NCBI GenBank assembly: GCA_035577545.1
Contig: DATLVI010000031.1
Span: 124,001 to 188,000, forward strand
Length of the DNA: 64,000 nt
Origin: Verrucomicrobiia bacterium
Lineage (GTDB): Bacteria > Verrucomicrobiota > Verrucomicrobiia > Palsa-1439
Direction of reading: 5' to 3'
The first letter of the stretch is position 1. The number at the start of each line of letters is the position of its first letter. The notes under the pieces are model-generated. The model had not been told where the DNA came from. It was given only the letters and a program-made list of their open reading frames with translations, and made no database searches. Both the position numbers and the translations under genes were made by a program. This document shows positions 1 to 8,657 of the stretch, piece after piece.

Positions 1-1038
1 GAATTATCAGCCCAACAACTCGCGCCACTGGGTGAAAAGGACCTGCGCAAAATCCACGTCAAGGACGCCGCCGGCAAAGAACTGCTTTGCCAGGCGGTGG
101 ATACGGATGGCGATTATCATCCGGACGAGGTGATTTTCCAGGCCGACTTCGCCACGGGTGCGACCAACAGTTTCACGGTCACGGTCGGCAAGAAATGGGA
201 CTACACCAAGGACCAATTCAAAGCATATGGGCGCTTTGTCCGCGAGCGTTTCGATGATTTTGCCTGGGAAAACGACCGCATTGCCCATCGCACCTACGGC
301 AAGGCCCTGGAAACGTGGAAGGAAGAGCCGTTGACCAGCAGCGCCATCGACGTCTGGACCAAACGGGTTTCATCCCTGGTGATCAATGGCTGGTACATGC
401 TGGATAATTATCACCTCGACCATGGCGAGGGCGCCGACTTCTATTCAGCCGGCTCGACCCGGGGCAACGGCGGTGACGGCCTTTGGGCCGGCGACAAACT
501 GTGGGTCTCCAAAAACTTCGTTGACGCCCGCGTCCTCGCTTGTGGCCCAATCCGCGTGATGTTCGAGCTGACCTATGAACCGTTCGACGTCAATGGGACA
601 AAGGTCTCCGAGGTTCGCCGAATCAGCCTCGATGCCGGTCAAAACCTGGACCACTATCAGGTGACCTACAAACCGGAACGGTCGACCGCGCTGACCGTGG
701 GTATCGGCGTCAAGAAAAAGGACGTGACGCAGACGGATGCGAAGATCAGCCGCTGTTCGCTGACCACCTGGGAGCAGTTGAGAGATGACAAGTTGGGGGG
801 AAGCCACCTTGGCCAGGCAATCGTCCTTGATCCAAAACTGTTGGTGAAGACGGCGGAGGACAACTTGAACTACCTCGTGCTCGCGAAAGCGTCCAGGGAC
901 AACAGCATCTCTTACTGGGCCGGATTTGGTTGGGACAAGAGCGGCCAATTTGCCGACTATGATTCGTGGAAGGCGTACGCGGATGAATTTGCCCGCGGTG
1001 CGCTCTCGCCAATCGAAGTCACCGTGTCCGCCAACTGA
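1..1038 (+). CDS. DUF4861-family protein, 5' end outside window
   Basis: The reading frame is open from the first base of the window to a TGA at 1036-1038, so the N-terminus is missing. The visible 345 residues match what I know of the DUF4861 family, which is typically encoded in pectin and rhamnogalacturonan utilisation loci and has no established enzymatic activity. Recognisable segments are the DTDGDYHPDEVIFQ stretch near the visible start and the conserved NGWYMLDNYHLDHGEG and GNGGDGLWAGDK segments in the middle. The gene ends 7 bases before a GH105 gene on the same strand, so the two are probably co-transcribed. Family assignment comes from recalled motifs, and the role in pectin breakdown is inferred from context. 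Confidence 0.8.
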   Translation, partial: ELSAQQLAPLGEKDLRKIHVKDAAGKELLCQAVDTDGDYHPDEVIFQADFATGATNSFTVTVGKKWDYTKDQFKAYGRFVRERFDDFAWENDRIAHRTYGKALETWKEEPLTSSAIDVWTKRVSSLVINGWYMLDNYHLDHGEGADFYSAGSTRGNGGDGLWAGDKLWVSKNFVDARVLACGPIRVMFELTYEPFDVNGTKVSEVRRISLDAGQNLDHYQVTYKPERSTALTVGIGVKKKDVTQTDAKISRCSLTTWEQLRDDKLGGSHLGQAIVLDPKLLVKTAEDNLNYLVLAKASRDNSISYWAGFGWDKSGQFADYDSWKAYADEFARGALSPIEVTVSAN

Positions 1039-1045
1039 TGTGAAC

Positions 1046-2251
1046 ATGAAGCGTATCTTCGCGGTGATCTTTCTTATCGCACCGTTCCTTTACGCGGCAG
1101 ATGCTCCGCCACCGCAAAAGCTTGTGGGGGGCACACCGTTGCAGTGGTCGGTTCGCATGGCGGACTCGGAAATGGCCCGCCGGGGTGACAGCCTGGCGTG
1201 GAAGGAGGGCGGCGCGGCCAAATGGGATTACACCACCGGCCTCTTTACGCTCTCACTTCTCAAACTCTATGAGCGGGTGGATGATCCACGCTACCTCACG
1301 TTTGCGGAAAACACTATCGGCTCATTTATTTCGACGAACGGCGCGATCCATGGGTACAAGTTTGAGGACTACAGCCTCGACAACATCAATCCAGGCAAGA
1401 CCGTGATCGCGCTTTACCAGATCACGAAGGAGGAACGGTACAAGAAAGCGGCCGACCTCCTGCGTAAACAACTCGACGTTCAACCGCGTACAGCGGAGGG
1501 CGGGTTCTGGCACAAGCAACGATACCCGCACCAAATGTGGCTCGACGGCCTTTACATGGGCTCGCCGTTCTACACGGAACACGCAAAACTTTTCCGTGAG
1601 CCAACCACTTCGTTCGACGACGTAGCGAAACAGATCCGACTCGTGGCCGCGCACACCTACGACAACAAAAGCGGTCTATTCTATCACGGCTGGGACGAGA
1701 CGAAGGAGCAGGCGTGGGCCGACAAAACCACTGGCACCTCTTCGAATTTCTGGGGCCGCGCCATCGGGTGGTATGCCATGGCGCTGGTGGACGTGCTCGA
1801 CGATTTCCCAAGAGATCATCCTGCCCGGCCGGAGATCATTGCCACCTTGAAGAAACTTTGCGAAGGCGTTGTGAAACACCAGGATCCGGAGAGCGGACTG
1901 TGGTGGCAGGTTCTTGACCAGGGCGGCCGGCCGGGCAACTACCTTGAAGCGTCCGCGTCGAGCATGTTTGTGTACGCGATGGCCAAGGGCGTCAACCGAG
2001 GCTACCTCCCCCGCGATTATGTGCCGGCAATCGTCAAGGGCTACAAGGGCATCATCAACAAGCTCATCAAGACCGACGCCAAGGGAGGTATCTCGTTGAC
2101 ACAATGCTGTTCCGTGGCTGGTCTCGGCGGCGGTCGCGACGGCTCCTTCGCGTATTACATCAAGGAACCCATCGTGGACAACGACCTCAAGGGCGTCGGA
2201 CCTTTTATCCTTGCAGGAATCGAAATGCAGTCGCTCCTTGGCAACCGATAA
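1046..2251 (+). CDS. Unsaturated rhamnogalacturonyl hydrolase, GH105 (YteR/YesR-like)
   Basis: A 401-residue protein with a signal peptide (MKRIFAVIFLIAPFLYAADA). GH105 enzymes remove the unsaturated galacturonyl residue that lyases leave on rhamnogalacturonan or pectin oligomers. Family hallmarks are the WLDGLYMGSPFY segment, with the likely catalytic Asp near residue 167, and FWGRAIGWYAMALVDVLD about 80 residues later, followed by a Ser/Ala-rich SASSMFVYAMAKG helix of the alpha/alpha barrel. The ATG at 1046 is chosen because it begins a classical signal peptide. The frame stays open further upstream, but that part overlaps the preceding gene. The signal peptide implies a periplasmic or extracellular enzyme. 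It follows the DUF4861 gene by 7 bases. Confidence 0.92.
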   Translation: MKRIFAVIFLIAPFLYAADAPPPQKLVGGTPLQWSVRMADSEMARRGDSLAWKEGGAAKWDYTTGLFTLSLLKLYERVDDPRYLTFAENTIGSFISTNGAIHGYKFEDYSLDNINPGKTVIALYQITKEERYKKAADLLRKQLDVQPRTAEGGFWHKQRYPHQMWLDGLYMGSPFYTEHAKLFREPTTSFDDVAKQIRLVAAHTYDNKSGLFYHGWDETKEQAWADKTTGTSSNFWGRAIGWYAMALVDVLDDFPRDHPARPEIIATLKKLCEGVVKHQDPESGLWWQVLDQGGRPGNYLEASASSMFVYAMAKGVNRGYLPRDYVPAIVKGYKGIINKLIKTDAKGGISLTQCCSVAGLGGGRDGSFAYYIKEPIVDNDLKGVGPFILAGIEMQSLLGNR

Positions 2252-2270
2252 AATTGAAGAGGCGGGCGGA

Positions 2271-3137
2271 TTATTGCGCAGGCGCCGCAAGCTTGGTCAC
2301 TACGTCGGTGAAGCTGTTCACGACCACCGCGAGATTCTTGATCAATTCCGGGCCACTGCCCCGCGCGGATTGGACGCAGAACGCGCCCTTGAACTTTTGT
2401 TGCGCGAGTTCTTTCAGGACATCTGAAACGGCGGCAGTTTCCTGCGGGCCGCTGCTGTCCTTGAGGTAAACTTCAAAAATGTGGCCTTTCAGTTTGCGGA
2501 CGCAGTCCAAAGGATCCTGGCCCGCACGGCGCCAATCAGCGACGTCGACACAGACGCCGATGCGCGAGGAACGCTCCTGGACAGCGTGAAGAAGTGCGTC
2601 GGCATCGACGTACGGGGGCAAACCCGGTTGGCTGAGGATGGCGACGTTGATCTGGTATTCGGTTGCGAGCTTATCGAGCATTCCCAAGGAATCGCTGGAA
2701 GGCGTGCCGACAATATTCCTTGCCTTGAGGCCGCCGGCGAATTCAAAAACCTTGCGGGCATCGGCTTCGTCGCGACCGAATTCCGCGACGCCATAGCTGA
2801 CAACATCCAAATGGACCTCTCGTAGCGCGGCGTTGAGCGTCTCGAGATCTTTCGGTGCCATGGCCGGCCCGGCTTTGATGTCCTTGTGGTCCGGCGACAC
2901 CGATTGGTCCGGCGACAACTCAAGGTGATGAAAGCCGTTTGTATGCACAATCTCGAGCATTTCCGTGACTGCGAGTTCGCGGAATGTCGAAGCCTGACAG
3001 AGCAATTGCCACGAGAGTTTCTTCAGGCCGGCGTGATCAATGTGGATTACTGGCGGAGTTGTTCCGGCTTCGTCCGCAGCGCGCGCCACCCTACAGAACA
3101 GGGTCAACACCAGAGCGGCCATGGTGGAAAGTCGCAT
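2271..3137 (-). CDS. Secreted xylose-isomerase-like TIM-barrel protein
   Basis: A 288-residue sugar phosphate isomerase/epimerase (AP_endonuc_2) type protein preceded by a signal peptide (MRLSTMAALVLTLFCRVARA). Barrel features include the GFHHLELSPDQS strand, a VVSYGVAEF strand, SRIGVCVDVADW and a GHIFEVYLKD strand typical of the metal-site region. The substrate cannot be read from sequence; similar secreted proteins in this phylum often sit beside glycoside hydrolases. It is convergent with the GH105 gene (20-base gap) and divergent from the GH28 gene. An in-frame ATG at 3146 and a TTG at 3173 are alternative starts. I prefer 3137 because the signal peptide n-region begins there; no clear ribosome binding site separates them. 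Confidence 0.75.
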   Translation of the reverse strand: MRLSTMAALVLTLFCRVARAADEAGTTPPVIHIDHAGLKKLSWQLLCQASTFRELAVTEMLEIVHTNGFHHLELSPDQSVSPDHKDIKAGPAMAPKDLETLNAALREVHLDVVSYGVAEFGRDEADARKVFEFAGGLKARNIVGTPSSDSLGMLDKLATEYQINVAILSQPGLPPYVDADALLHAVQERSSRIGVCVDVADWRRAGQDPLDCVRKLKGHIFEVYLKDSSGPQETAAVSDVLKELAQQKFKGAFCVQSARGSGPELIKNLAVVVNSFTDVVTKLAAPAQ

Positions 3138-3186
3138 GGGAAGCATGGTTGAAGAAGGGGGCAACGGAGTCAAGAGCCAAAGCCTA

Positions 3187-3214
3187 TTGATGCTACACGT
3201 TTACACCCTAATAT
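3187..3214 (+). promoter_or_regulatory. Predicted sigma-70 promoter for GH28 gene
   Basis: TTGATG (3187-3192), a 16-base spacer and TAATAT (3209-3214) lie upstream of the GH28 start at 3268. This gives a predicted 5' leader of roughly 47 bases with an AGGAG ribosome binding site at 3253-3257. Prediction from consensus only. Confidence 0.45.
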
Positions 3215-3267
3215 GTTTGCACCGGCACAAGCCTTCGCGTTAGGAAACAACCAGGAGTTAATCCATC

Positions 3268-4893
3268 ATGAAACACACACGCGTAATTTGCCTTGGCTTT
3301 CTTCTGGCCGGAGGATTCATCGCGGCGCCACTTCATGCTGCGGTCTTTGACGTCAAAACATTCGGCGCGGTGGGCGACGGCAAGACCGTTGATACCACCG
3401 CCATCAACAAGGCCATCGATGCCGCGCACGCAGCGGGAGGTGGCACGGTACAATTCCCGCCGGGTACATACCTGAGTTTCTCGATTCATCTCCAAAGCAA
3501 CATCACACTGTTCCTGGAGAACGGGGCGACGATCCTCGCCGCCGACACGCCACCGGAAGGCGGCGGTGATTACGATCCACCCGAGACGAATGGTTGGGAC
3601 AAGTACCAGGACTTCGGGCACAGCCATTGGCACAACAGCCTGATCTGGGGAGAGGATTTGGAGAATGTTTCGATAATCGGTCCGGGTTTGATCTACGGCA
3701 AGGGGCTCAGCCGGGGGAGCAGCGCCCGCAACCGGGCGGCGACCAATGCCCCTCCTGCGGAAGCGCATCGCGACGGGGACAGACCCGAGTATCCCAACCC
3801 ACGCGACACACTTGAAGCGGGCATTGGCAACAAGTCGATCGCGCTCAAGAACTGCCACAATGTCATTTTGCGCGACTTTTCCATCCTGCACGGGGGTCAC
3901 TTCGCAATCCTTGCAACCGGCGTGGACAACTTCACCCTCGACAACCTTAAGATTGACACCAACCGGGACGGCATGGACATCGATTGCTGCCGCAACGTGC
4001 GGGTCTCGAATTGCAGCGTGAATTCGCCGTGGGATGACGCCATCTGTCCGAAGAGTTCCTACGCCCTGGGTTATCTCCGGCCGACCGAGAACCTTACAAT
4101 CGTCAATTGTTTCGTCACCGGCGGTTACGAGGAAGGCACGCTGCTCGATGGCACCTACAAGCGGTTCACCGGCATGGAAACGAACCGGATCGGCCACACC
4201 GGTCGCATCAAGTGTGGGACCGAATCCAACGGTGGCTTCAAGAACATCACGATTGCCAATTGCGTCTTCGATTACTGTGGCGGTCTGGCGCTGGAGAGCG
4301 TCGATGGCGCCATCCTAGAGGACGTAACCATCGACAACATTGCCATGCGCGACATCGTGAACTCGCCGATCTTCATTCGCCTCGGCAATCGCGCGCGGGG
4401 CCCCAACAATCCGCCCGTCGGCGTCATCCGTCGCGTCAACATCAGCAACATTGTCTGCTCCAATTCCAACTGGCGCCTGGGATCGGTCATCAGCGGTATT
4501 TCCAATCACCCCATCGAGGACCTGCACATCAGCAACATCCACTTCGTCTATCAGGGTGGCGGTGACAGGACGAATGCGACTGTAGAACCTCCCGAAGGTG
4601 AGAAGCTTTATCCCGATCCGGGTATGTTCGGCACGATGCCGGCCTATGGCTTCTTTATCCGCCATGTAAAAGGTCTCGAAATGGACCATGTCGACGTGAG
4701 TTACGTGAAGGATGAGATGCGCCCCGCGGTCGTGCTCAACGACGTGGCTGGCGCTGAATTCGACCGTGTGAAAGCCCGACGCACACCCGATGTGCCTTTC
4801 TTCGTCCTGCACAACGTCAGCGGTTTCACGCTACGCAACAGTCCGGGACTGACCGACACAAACCGGGTGACAATCGACCACGATTCGTTTTGA
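3268..4893 (+). CDS. GH28-family polygalacturonase-like protein, secreted
   Basis: A 541-residue right-handed beta-helix protein with a signal peptide ending near HAA. The N-terminus (VKTFGAVGDGKTVDTTAINKA) is the typical GH28/pectate-lyase-3 entry. In the catalytic region NRDGMDID (about residues 232-239) replaces the usual NTD motif, WDDAICPKSS (about 255) supplies the paired aspartates, and GHTGRIKCGTES stands where GHG and RIK motifs are expected. The catalytic Asp set is therefore present but the pattern departs from classical endopolygalacturonases, suggesting an exo-acting or rhamnogalacturonan/xylogalacturonan-type specificity (inference). It is longer than the two other GH28 proteins in this window (432 and 421 residues). 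AGGAG 10 bases upstream supports the ATG. Confidence 0.88.
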   Translation: MKHTRVICLGFLLAGGFIAAPLHAAVFDVKTFGAVGDGKTVDTTAINKAIDAAHAAGGGTVQFPPGTYLSFSIHLQSNITLFLENGATILAADTPPEGGGDYDPPETNGWDKYQDFGHSHWHNSLIWGEDLENVSIIGPGLIYGKGLSRGSSARNRAATNAPPAEAHRDGDRPEYPNPRDTLEAGIGNKSIALKNCHNVILRDFSILHGGHFAILATGVDNFTLDNLKIDTNRDGMDIDCCRNVRVSNCSVNSPWDDAICPKSSYALGYLRPTENLTIVNCFVTGGYEEGTLLDGTYKRFTGMETNRIGHTGRIKCGTESNGGFKNITIANCVFDYCGGLALESVDGAILEDVTIDNIAMRDIVNSPIFIRLGNRARGPNNPPVGVIRRVNISNIVCSNSNWRLGSVISGISNHPIEDLHISNIHFVYQGGGDRTNATVEPPEGEKLYPDPGMFGTMPAYGFFIRHVKGLEMDHVDVSYVKDEMRPAVVLNDVAGAEFDRVKARRTPDVPFFVLHNVSGFTLRNSPGLTDTNRVTIDHDSF

Positions 4894-4900
4894 CCGGCTG

Positions 4901-5941
4901 CTATGGTCGCGCGTGGCCGCTGCGCAGCGTGGCTTCGAGTTGCTGCATGTCCTTTGGCAGCGCGGCGGTCCACGTCATGCGGGTGTCGGCTTTGGCTGGG
5001 TGGTCCAGGGTGAGGATTTCGGCGTGCAAGGCCTGACGCGGGAAATCGATGCGCGAAGCTTTTGGGGCGTCGCTGTGATATTTCGGATGATACGTCCGGT
5101 CGCCCAATAGCGGCAAGCCCGCGTGGGCGGCCTGGGCGCGGATCTGGTGTTTGCGACCGGTTTCGAGACGCAGCCGCAACTTTGTGACGATTTCCCGGCT
5201 GCCCGCGAGCTTGAATTCCTTGATCACTTCGTAATGGGTGATCGCTTCGGTGGCCTCTTCGCCGGCGCCCTTGGCCTCAGAGTCGGTGATGACGAACTGA
5301 CGAAGTTCATCATCCCGCAGCCGCAACCAGTTTCGCCACGTGCCCTTCGCCTGCGGCGCGCGGCCTTCCACATAAGCCACGTACTCCCGCTTCATGGTGT
5401 GCGTCTGCAATTGATTGATGAGATGCTGCCGCGCCGCCGGATTCATAGCCATGCAAAAGACGCCGCTCGTGTACTGGTCGAGACGATGCACCGGTAGGGG
5501 AATCAGCCGTCGATAGGCGGGCGGCAACGAATACCCACGACCGTCAAGGCCGCGGTCATATGCGCGCAGCTTGCCGTCGAGAAAGTCGGCGAGGATGCTG
5601 AGTGCGGACAGATCGCCGTGCTCCGCCGGCACGGAAAGCAAGCCCGGCCCCTTGTTGACGACGGCGAGCGCCGCGTCCAGGTAGAGCACGGCGACGCGCG
5701 GATGAATCTGCCACCCATCAGCTCCACAATCCAATGCCGTGGCGCGACGGTCGAGGAGTTCCAGTGCATTGTGCGGGTCGGGAATCGACTGGTTCGGCAA
5801 GCGCACGATTACCCCGTTCACGCTCACCCGGCCCGCTGTGATCCATTGCTTGGCCCGCTTCTTCGGTGTGTCCGGATATTTCCGCAACAACCATTCCAAC
5901 AGTGGCCGTTTCACCTGTTCCGTGGAGTCTTCCGCTGTCAT
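4901..5941 (-). CDS. RluA-family 23S rRNA/tRNA pseudouridine synthase
   Basis: A 346-residue protein with an N-terminal S4-like RNA-binding segment (KRAKQWITAGRVSVNGVIV) and the RluA catalytic signature VHRLDQYTSGVFCMA, whose Asp attacks the uridine. Later RluA elements are RLETGRKHQIRAQAAHAGLPL and LLGDRTYHP. It converts uridine to pseudouridine in rRNA or tRNA; the exact site cannot be assigned. The ATG at 5941 overlaps the TGA of yhbY (ATGA), indicating translational coupling in a yhbY-rluA operon. The longer open frame beginning at 6016 lies inside yhbY and is not used here. The gene is convergent with the GH28 gene, 7 bases apart, and no terminator is visible between them. Confidence 0.88.
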   Translation of the reverse strand: MTAEDSTEQVKRPLLEWLLRKYPDTPKKRAKQWITAGRVSVNGVIVRLPNQSIPDPHNALELLDRRATALDCGADGWQIHPRVAVLYLDAALAVVNKGPGLLSVPAEHGDLSALSILADFLDGKLRAYDRGLDGRGYSLPPAYRRLIPLPVHRLDQYTSGVFCMAMNPAARQHLINQLQTHTMKREYVAYVEGRAPQAKGTWRNWLRLRDDELRQFVITDSEAKGAGEEATEAITHYEVIKEFKLAGSREIVTKLRLRLETGRKHQIRAQAAHAGLPLLGDRTYHPKYHSDAPKASRIDFPRQALHAEILTLDHPAKADTRMTWTAALPKDMQQLEATLRSGHARP

Positions 5942-6237
5942 TTGTCCAATAATATGTGCCGACACGCGGGATCGGCCTGTTCGCGATACAACACGGTCAC
6001 ATGTCCGACAATCCACACCAGTTCACTGTGGGTGCGAGCGGCCATCTCCGCGGCGAGGGGTTTTCTTTCCTCTTTGAAAGCGGCGAACTTGATCTTGATG
6101 AGTTCGTGGTCGTTGAGTGCCTGCTCGACACTGGCCAAAAATGCGTCGGTCAATCCTGCCTTACCGACGTGCAGGACGGGGTCAAGCTGCTGCGCCAGCG
6201 CTTTCAATTTGCGAAGCTGTGCATTGGACAGACTCAT
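5938..6237 (-). CDS. yhbY: YhbY/CRM-domain RNA-binding protein
   Basis: A 99-residue single CRM-domain protein. It has the family's LRKLKALAQQLDPVLHVGK start and the GLT...A...ALNDHELIKIKF core. YhbY proteins bind ribosomal precursors and act in ribosome assembly. It is the first gene of a two-gene operon with the pseudouridine synthase; the stop and start codons overlap at 5938-5941. Divergent from the RsmH-like gene, so the 47-base gap 6238-6284 must hold promoters for both directions. Confidence 0.88.
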   Translation of the reverse strand: MSLSNAQLRKLKALAQQLDPVLHVGKAGLTDAFLASVEQALNDHELIKIKFAAFKEERKPLAAEMAARTHSELVWIVGHVTVLYREQADPACRHILLDK

Positions 6238-6284
6238 GCACTGACTACTCTAGATTGTTTCCGCGTCGAAAGGTACAATGAATT

Positions 6285-7340
6285 ATGAGCGACAGCCCGA
6301 CGCCCGAGCAAGTTCCTGCTCCGCAACACAAACGGCGCGTACGCTATTCTGGAAAGAACCCGCGCCGATTCGAGGACAAATACAAGGAGCGCAATCCCGA
6401 GCGTTACCCCGAGGCCATTGCCAGAGTCCTTGCTTCTGGCAAAACGCCCGCTGGCACGCACCGGCCGATCATGGTCGCGGAAGTTCTCGAAATGCTGAAT
6501 CCGCGGTCGGGTGAAATCGCCGTGGATGGCACGCTGGGCTACGGCGGTCACGCGCGGGAACTCTTGCCGAAGTTGCAACCCGGGGGACGTCTCATCGGCC
6601 TGGACGTTGACCCCATCGAGTTGCCGAAGGCGGAGGCGCGATTGCGTGCGCTTGGGTTCGGACCGGAAACTTTCGTGGCACGCCGCAGCAATTACGCGGG
6701 ACTTCCCAAGGTCCTCACCGCCGAGAAACTCGCCGGTGTCGATATGGTTCTCGCCGACCTCGGTGTTTCTTCGATGCAACTCGATGATCCGGGGCGCGGC
6801 TTCTCAGCCAAGTTTGCGGGCCCGCTCGATATGCGGATGAACCCACAGCGCAGGCAGCCCGCCTCTGCGTTGCTGGAGCGGACCACTGCCGAAGAACTCG
6901 CCATCTTGCTGGAGGAGAACGCCGATGAACCGCGGGCTGCCGTGCTGGCCGGGGTTCTCGCCGGACAGACATTTCCGACCACGACCGCACTGGCTCATGC
7001 CATTCGCCAGGCTCTTCAGCGCAAAGTGGTGGATGACGAAATGGATAATTCCATTCGCCGCGTCTTCCAGGCGCTACGCATCGCCGTGAATGACGAATTC
7101 TCGGCGCTGGACAGTTTTCTGCGAAATCTTCCCGGTTGCCTGAATCCCGGTGGGCGCGTTGCCATCCTGACGTTCCATTCCGGTGAGGACCGCCGCGTGA
7201 AGAAGGCTTTTGAAACCGGTTTGCGCGATGGTTTCTACGCCGACATCGCCCAGGAAGTCATTCGCCCTACGCCCGCAGAACGCCACGACAATCCCCGCTC
7301 CAGTTCGGCCAAACTCCGTTGGGCGCGCAAGCAGGATTAG
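6285..7340 (+). CDS. rsmH: RsmH-like 16S rRNA (cytosine1402-N4)-methyltransferase
   Basis: A 351-residue SAM-dependent methyltransferase. The SAM-binding motif reads VDGTLGYGGHA (about residues 80-90), followed by LIGLDVDPIEL, the MVLADLGVSSMQLDDPGRGFS block and FHSGEDRRVKKAFE, all diagnostic of MraW/RsmH. About 60 residues precede the core, rich in Arg/Lys with RYSGKNPRRFEDKYKERNP; I associate this extension with stand-alone RsmH-like proteins rather than the copy in the dcw cell-division cluster. No mraZ, ftsL or mur genes lie nearby, so this could be a second, isolated paralogue. The stop overlaps that of the convergent gene by 4 bases. Confidence 0.85.
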   Translation: MSDSPTPEQVPAPQHKRRVRYSGKNPRRFEDKYKERNPERYPEAIARVLASGKTPAGTHRPIMVAEVLEMLNPRSGEIAVDGTLGYGGHARELLPKLQPGGRLIGLDVDPIELPKAEARLRALGFGPETFVARRSNYAGLPKVLTAEKLAGVDMVLADLGVSSMQLDDPGRGFSAKFAGPLDMRMNPQRRQPASALLERTTAEELAILLEENADEPRAAVLAGVLAGQTFPTTTALAHAIRQALQRKVVDDEMDNSIRRVFQALRIAVNDEFSALDSFLRNLPGCLNPGGRVAILTFHSGEDRRVKKAFETGLRDGFYADIAQEVIRPTPAERHDNPRSSSAKLRWARKQD

Positions 7341-7882
7341 AACTTCAGAGTCGTATCGATTTGGAAACCGATGGACTGATGACCGTTTGGGAAGAGCGGA
7401 ACAGGGTCGGAACCGGCGTCGTCTCCCAACCTGTCTTCAACAAACGCGGCGACGCCGAGTCGCCACCAGTTGCGGACGTTATAGTTGGCCTTAAGCACCT
7501 GCGAGCGGCGGTCCGAAAGAGTTAGTTCCGTGCTGGCATCCGCGATCGCCTGCCAGGAAGTATCGATAGTCGCCAATTTGCGACGGTAAGCCAATTGCCA
7601 TTGGCCCTGCTGCTCGCCGTCACCGAACGCGACTCCGGCGATCACGCCATCCATTTGGTCCAACGTCAGTGGCAGGTTCCAGACCCCCAGCTGTTCAAAA
7701 TCCTCCTGCGGCGTATTCACATAATCGCCGCTCAACGTAAGCACACTCTGGGTGCGGAAGAACGGTCTGTCCGAAAGCATCGTCCTGAAGGCTGACGCAA
7801 CCTCATTTGTCTGCGCCCGTACGGTCACGGCGGCAACCAAATAGGCGAAGCAGGCCGCGATCAAAACAAGCATTTTTCTCAT
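7337..7882 (-). CDS. Small outer-membrane beta-barrel-like protein
   Basis: A 181-residue protein with a signal peptide (MRKMLVLIAACFAYLVAAVTVRA). The mature part has repeated alternating-hydrophobic strands such as SVLTLSGDYVN, GVIAGVAFGD, GQWQLAYRRKL and QVLKANYNVRNWWRLGVAAF, and ends in IGFQIDTTLKF. A terminal Phe after an amphipathic strand is typical of outer-membrane barrels recognised by BamA. It resembles the C-terminal part of putative porins, but it is too short for a full 16-stranded porin, so it may be a small barrel or a shortened relative. Divergent from the tetR gene with the TetR-type palindrome between them, so it may share that control. Function unknown. Confidence 0.6.
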   Translation of the reverse strand: MRKMLVLIAACFAYLVAAVTVRAQTNEVASAFRTMLSDRPFFRTQSVLTLSGDYVNTPQEDFEQLGVWNLPLTLDQMDGVIAGVAFGDGEQQGQWQLAYRRKLATIDTSWQAIADASTELTLSDRRSQVLKANYNVRNWWRLGVAAFVEDRLGDDAGSDPVPLFPNGHQSIGFQIDTTLKF

Positions 7883-7940
7883 ATATTCCAAGTTATTCTA
7901 CCACATGAAACGACGCTGTCCACGCCAAGTTAAATAGTAG

Positions 7941-7969
7941 TTGACTGTTTAGTCAAATTGGATTTAAAT
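7941..7969 (+). promoter_or_regulatory. TetR-type operator overlapping a predicted promoter
   Basis: TTGACTGTTTAGTCAA (7941-7956) is a perfect palindrome with 6-base arms and a 4-base centre, the usual shape of a TetR-family operator. Its left arm also forms a -35 hexamer (TTGACT), followed after 17 bases by TTAAAT (7964-7969). Binding would block the promoter of the tetR-RND operon that starts at 8015, and could also affect the divergent gene starting at 7882. Negative autoregulation is inferred from this geometry. Confidence 0.65.
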
Positions 7970-8014
7970 TCGGTTGCGTTGCGAAATTGGGTCAAGAAAC
8001 GAGAGGACTGAATT

Positions 8015-8623
8015 ATGGGACGTGTTAGCGATGCGAGAGAGAAGTTGATGGAGGCGGTACTGGAGTTGATCCACACGGGCTCATACGGCAGCACCACCAT
8101 CGACCACATTTGCGAGAAGGCTGGCGTAAAGAAAGGCAGCTTCTACTATTTCTTCGACTCAAAATCAGATCTCGCGATTGCAGCTGTGGAAGCGAAGTTT
8201 CAAGAGAATCGCGAACGAACAGACGCGATTTTTTCTCCTGCAATTCCACCGTTGGAACGGATTCATGGAATATGCCAGTACCTCGTCGAACGGCAGAGTG
8301 AGCTTCAAAAAAAGCATGGACGCGTGCTCGGCTGTCCGCTGCATTCGATGGGTTCCGAGGTGAGCACGGAAGAGCCGGAACTGTGCGCGAAGATCCAGGA
8401 GATTATGGTTCATCATCGGAAGTATTTGGAGTCGACAATTCGGGACGCGCACTCCCAGGGACTCATCCATGCCCCCGATCCCGCCGCGAAAGCAGAAATG
8501 GTTTTTGCGTACTACGAAGGTCTCTTGACACATGCCAGGATCCAGAACGATCTTTCCGTGCTCGACGAGATGGAAGAAGGAACAATGTCGCTGTTGGGGG
8601 TCAAAGAAACCGTTTCAACTTAA
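8015..8623 (+). CDS. TetR/AcrR-family transcriptional repressor
   Basis: A 202-residue regulator with an N-terminal TetR helix-turn-helix (TTIDHICEKAGVKKGSFYYFF, about residues 28-48) and an all-helical ligand-binding domain containing GCPLHSMGSEVS and a LESTIRDAHSQG helix, resembling the LmrA/YxaF-type TetR C-terminal domain. It heads a transcription unit with an RND adaptor gene 34 bases downstream and the RND permease after it, so it most likely represses this efflux operon and itself. A perfect palindrome at 7941-7956 overlaps its predicted promoter. The inducer is unknown. An AGAGGA ribosome binding site lies just upstream of the ATG. Confidence 0.88.
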   Translation: MGRVSDAREKLMEAVLELIHTGSYGSTTIDHICEKAGVKKGSFYYFFDSKSDLAIAAVEAKFQENRERTDAIFSPAIPPLERIHGICQYLVERQSELQKKHGRVLGCPLHSMGSEVSTEEPELCAKIQEIMVHHRKYLESTIRDAHSQGLIHAPDPAAKAEMVFAYYEGLLTHARIQNDLSVLDEMEEGTMSLLGVKETVST

Positions 8624-8657
8624 GAACATCTACTATAACTCAGAGATCAAACGCGCT

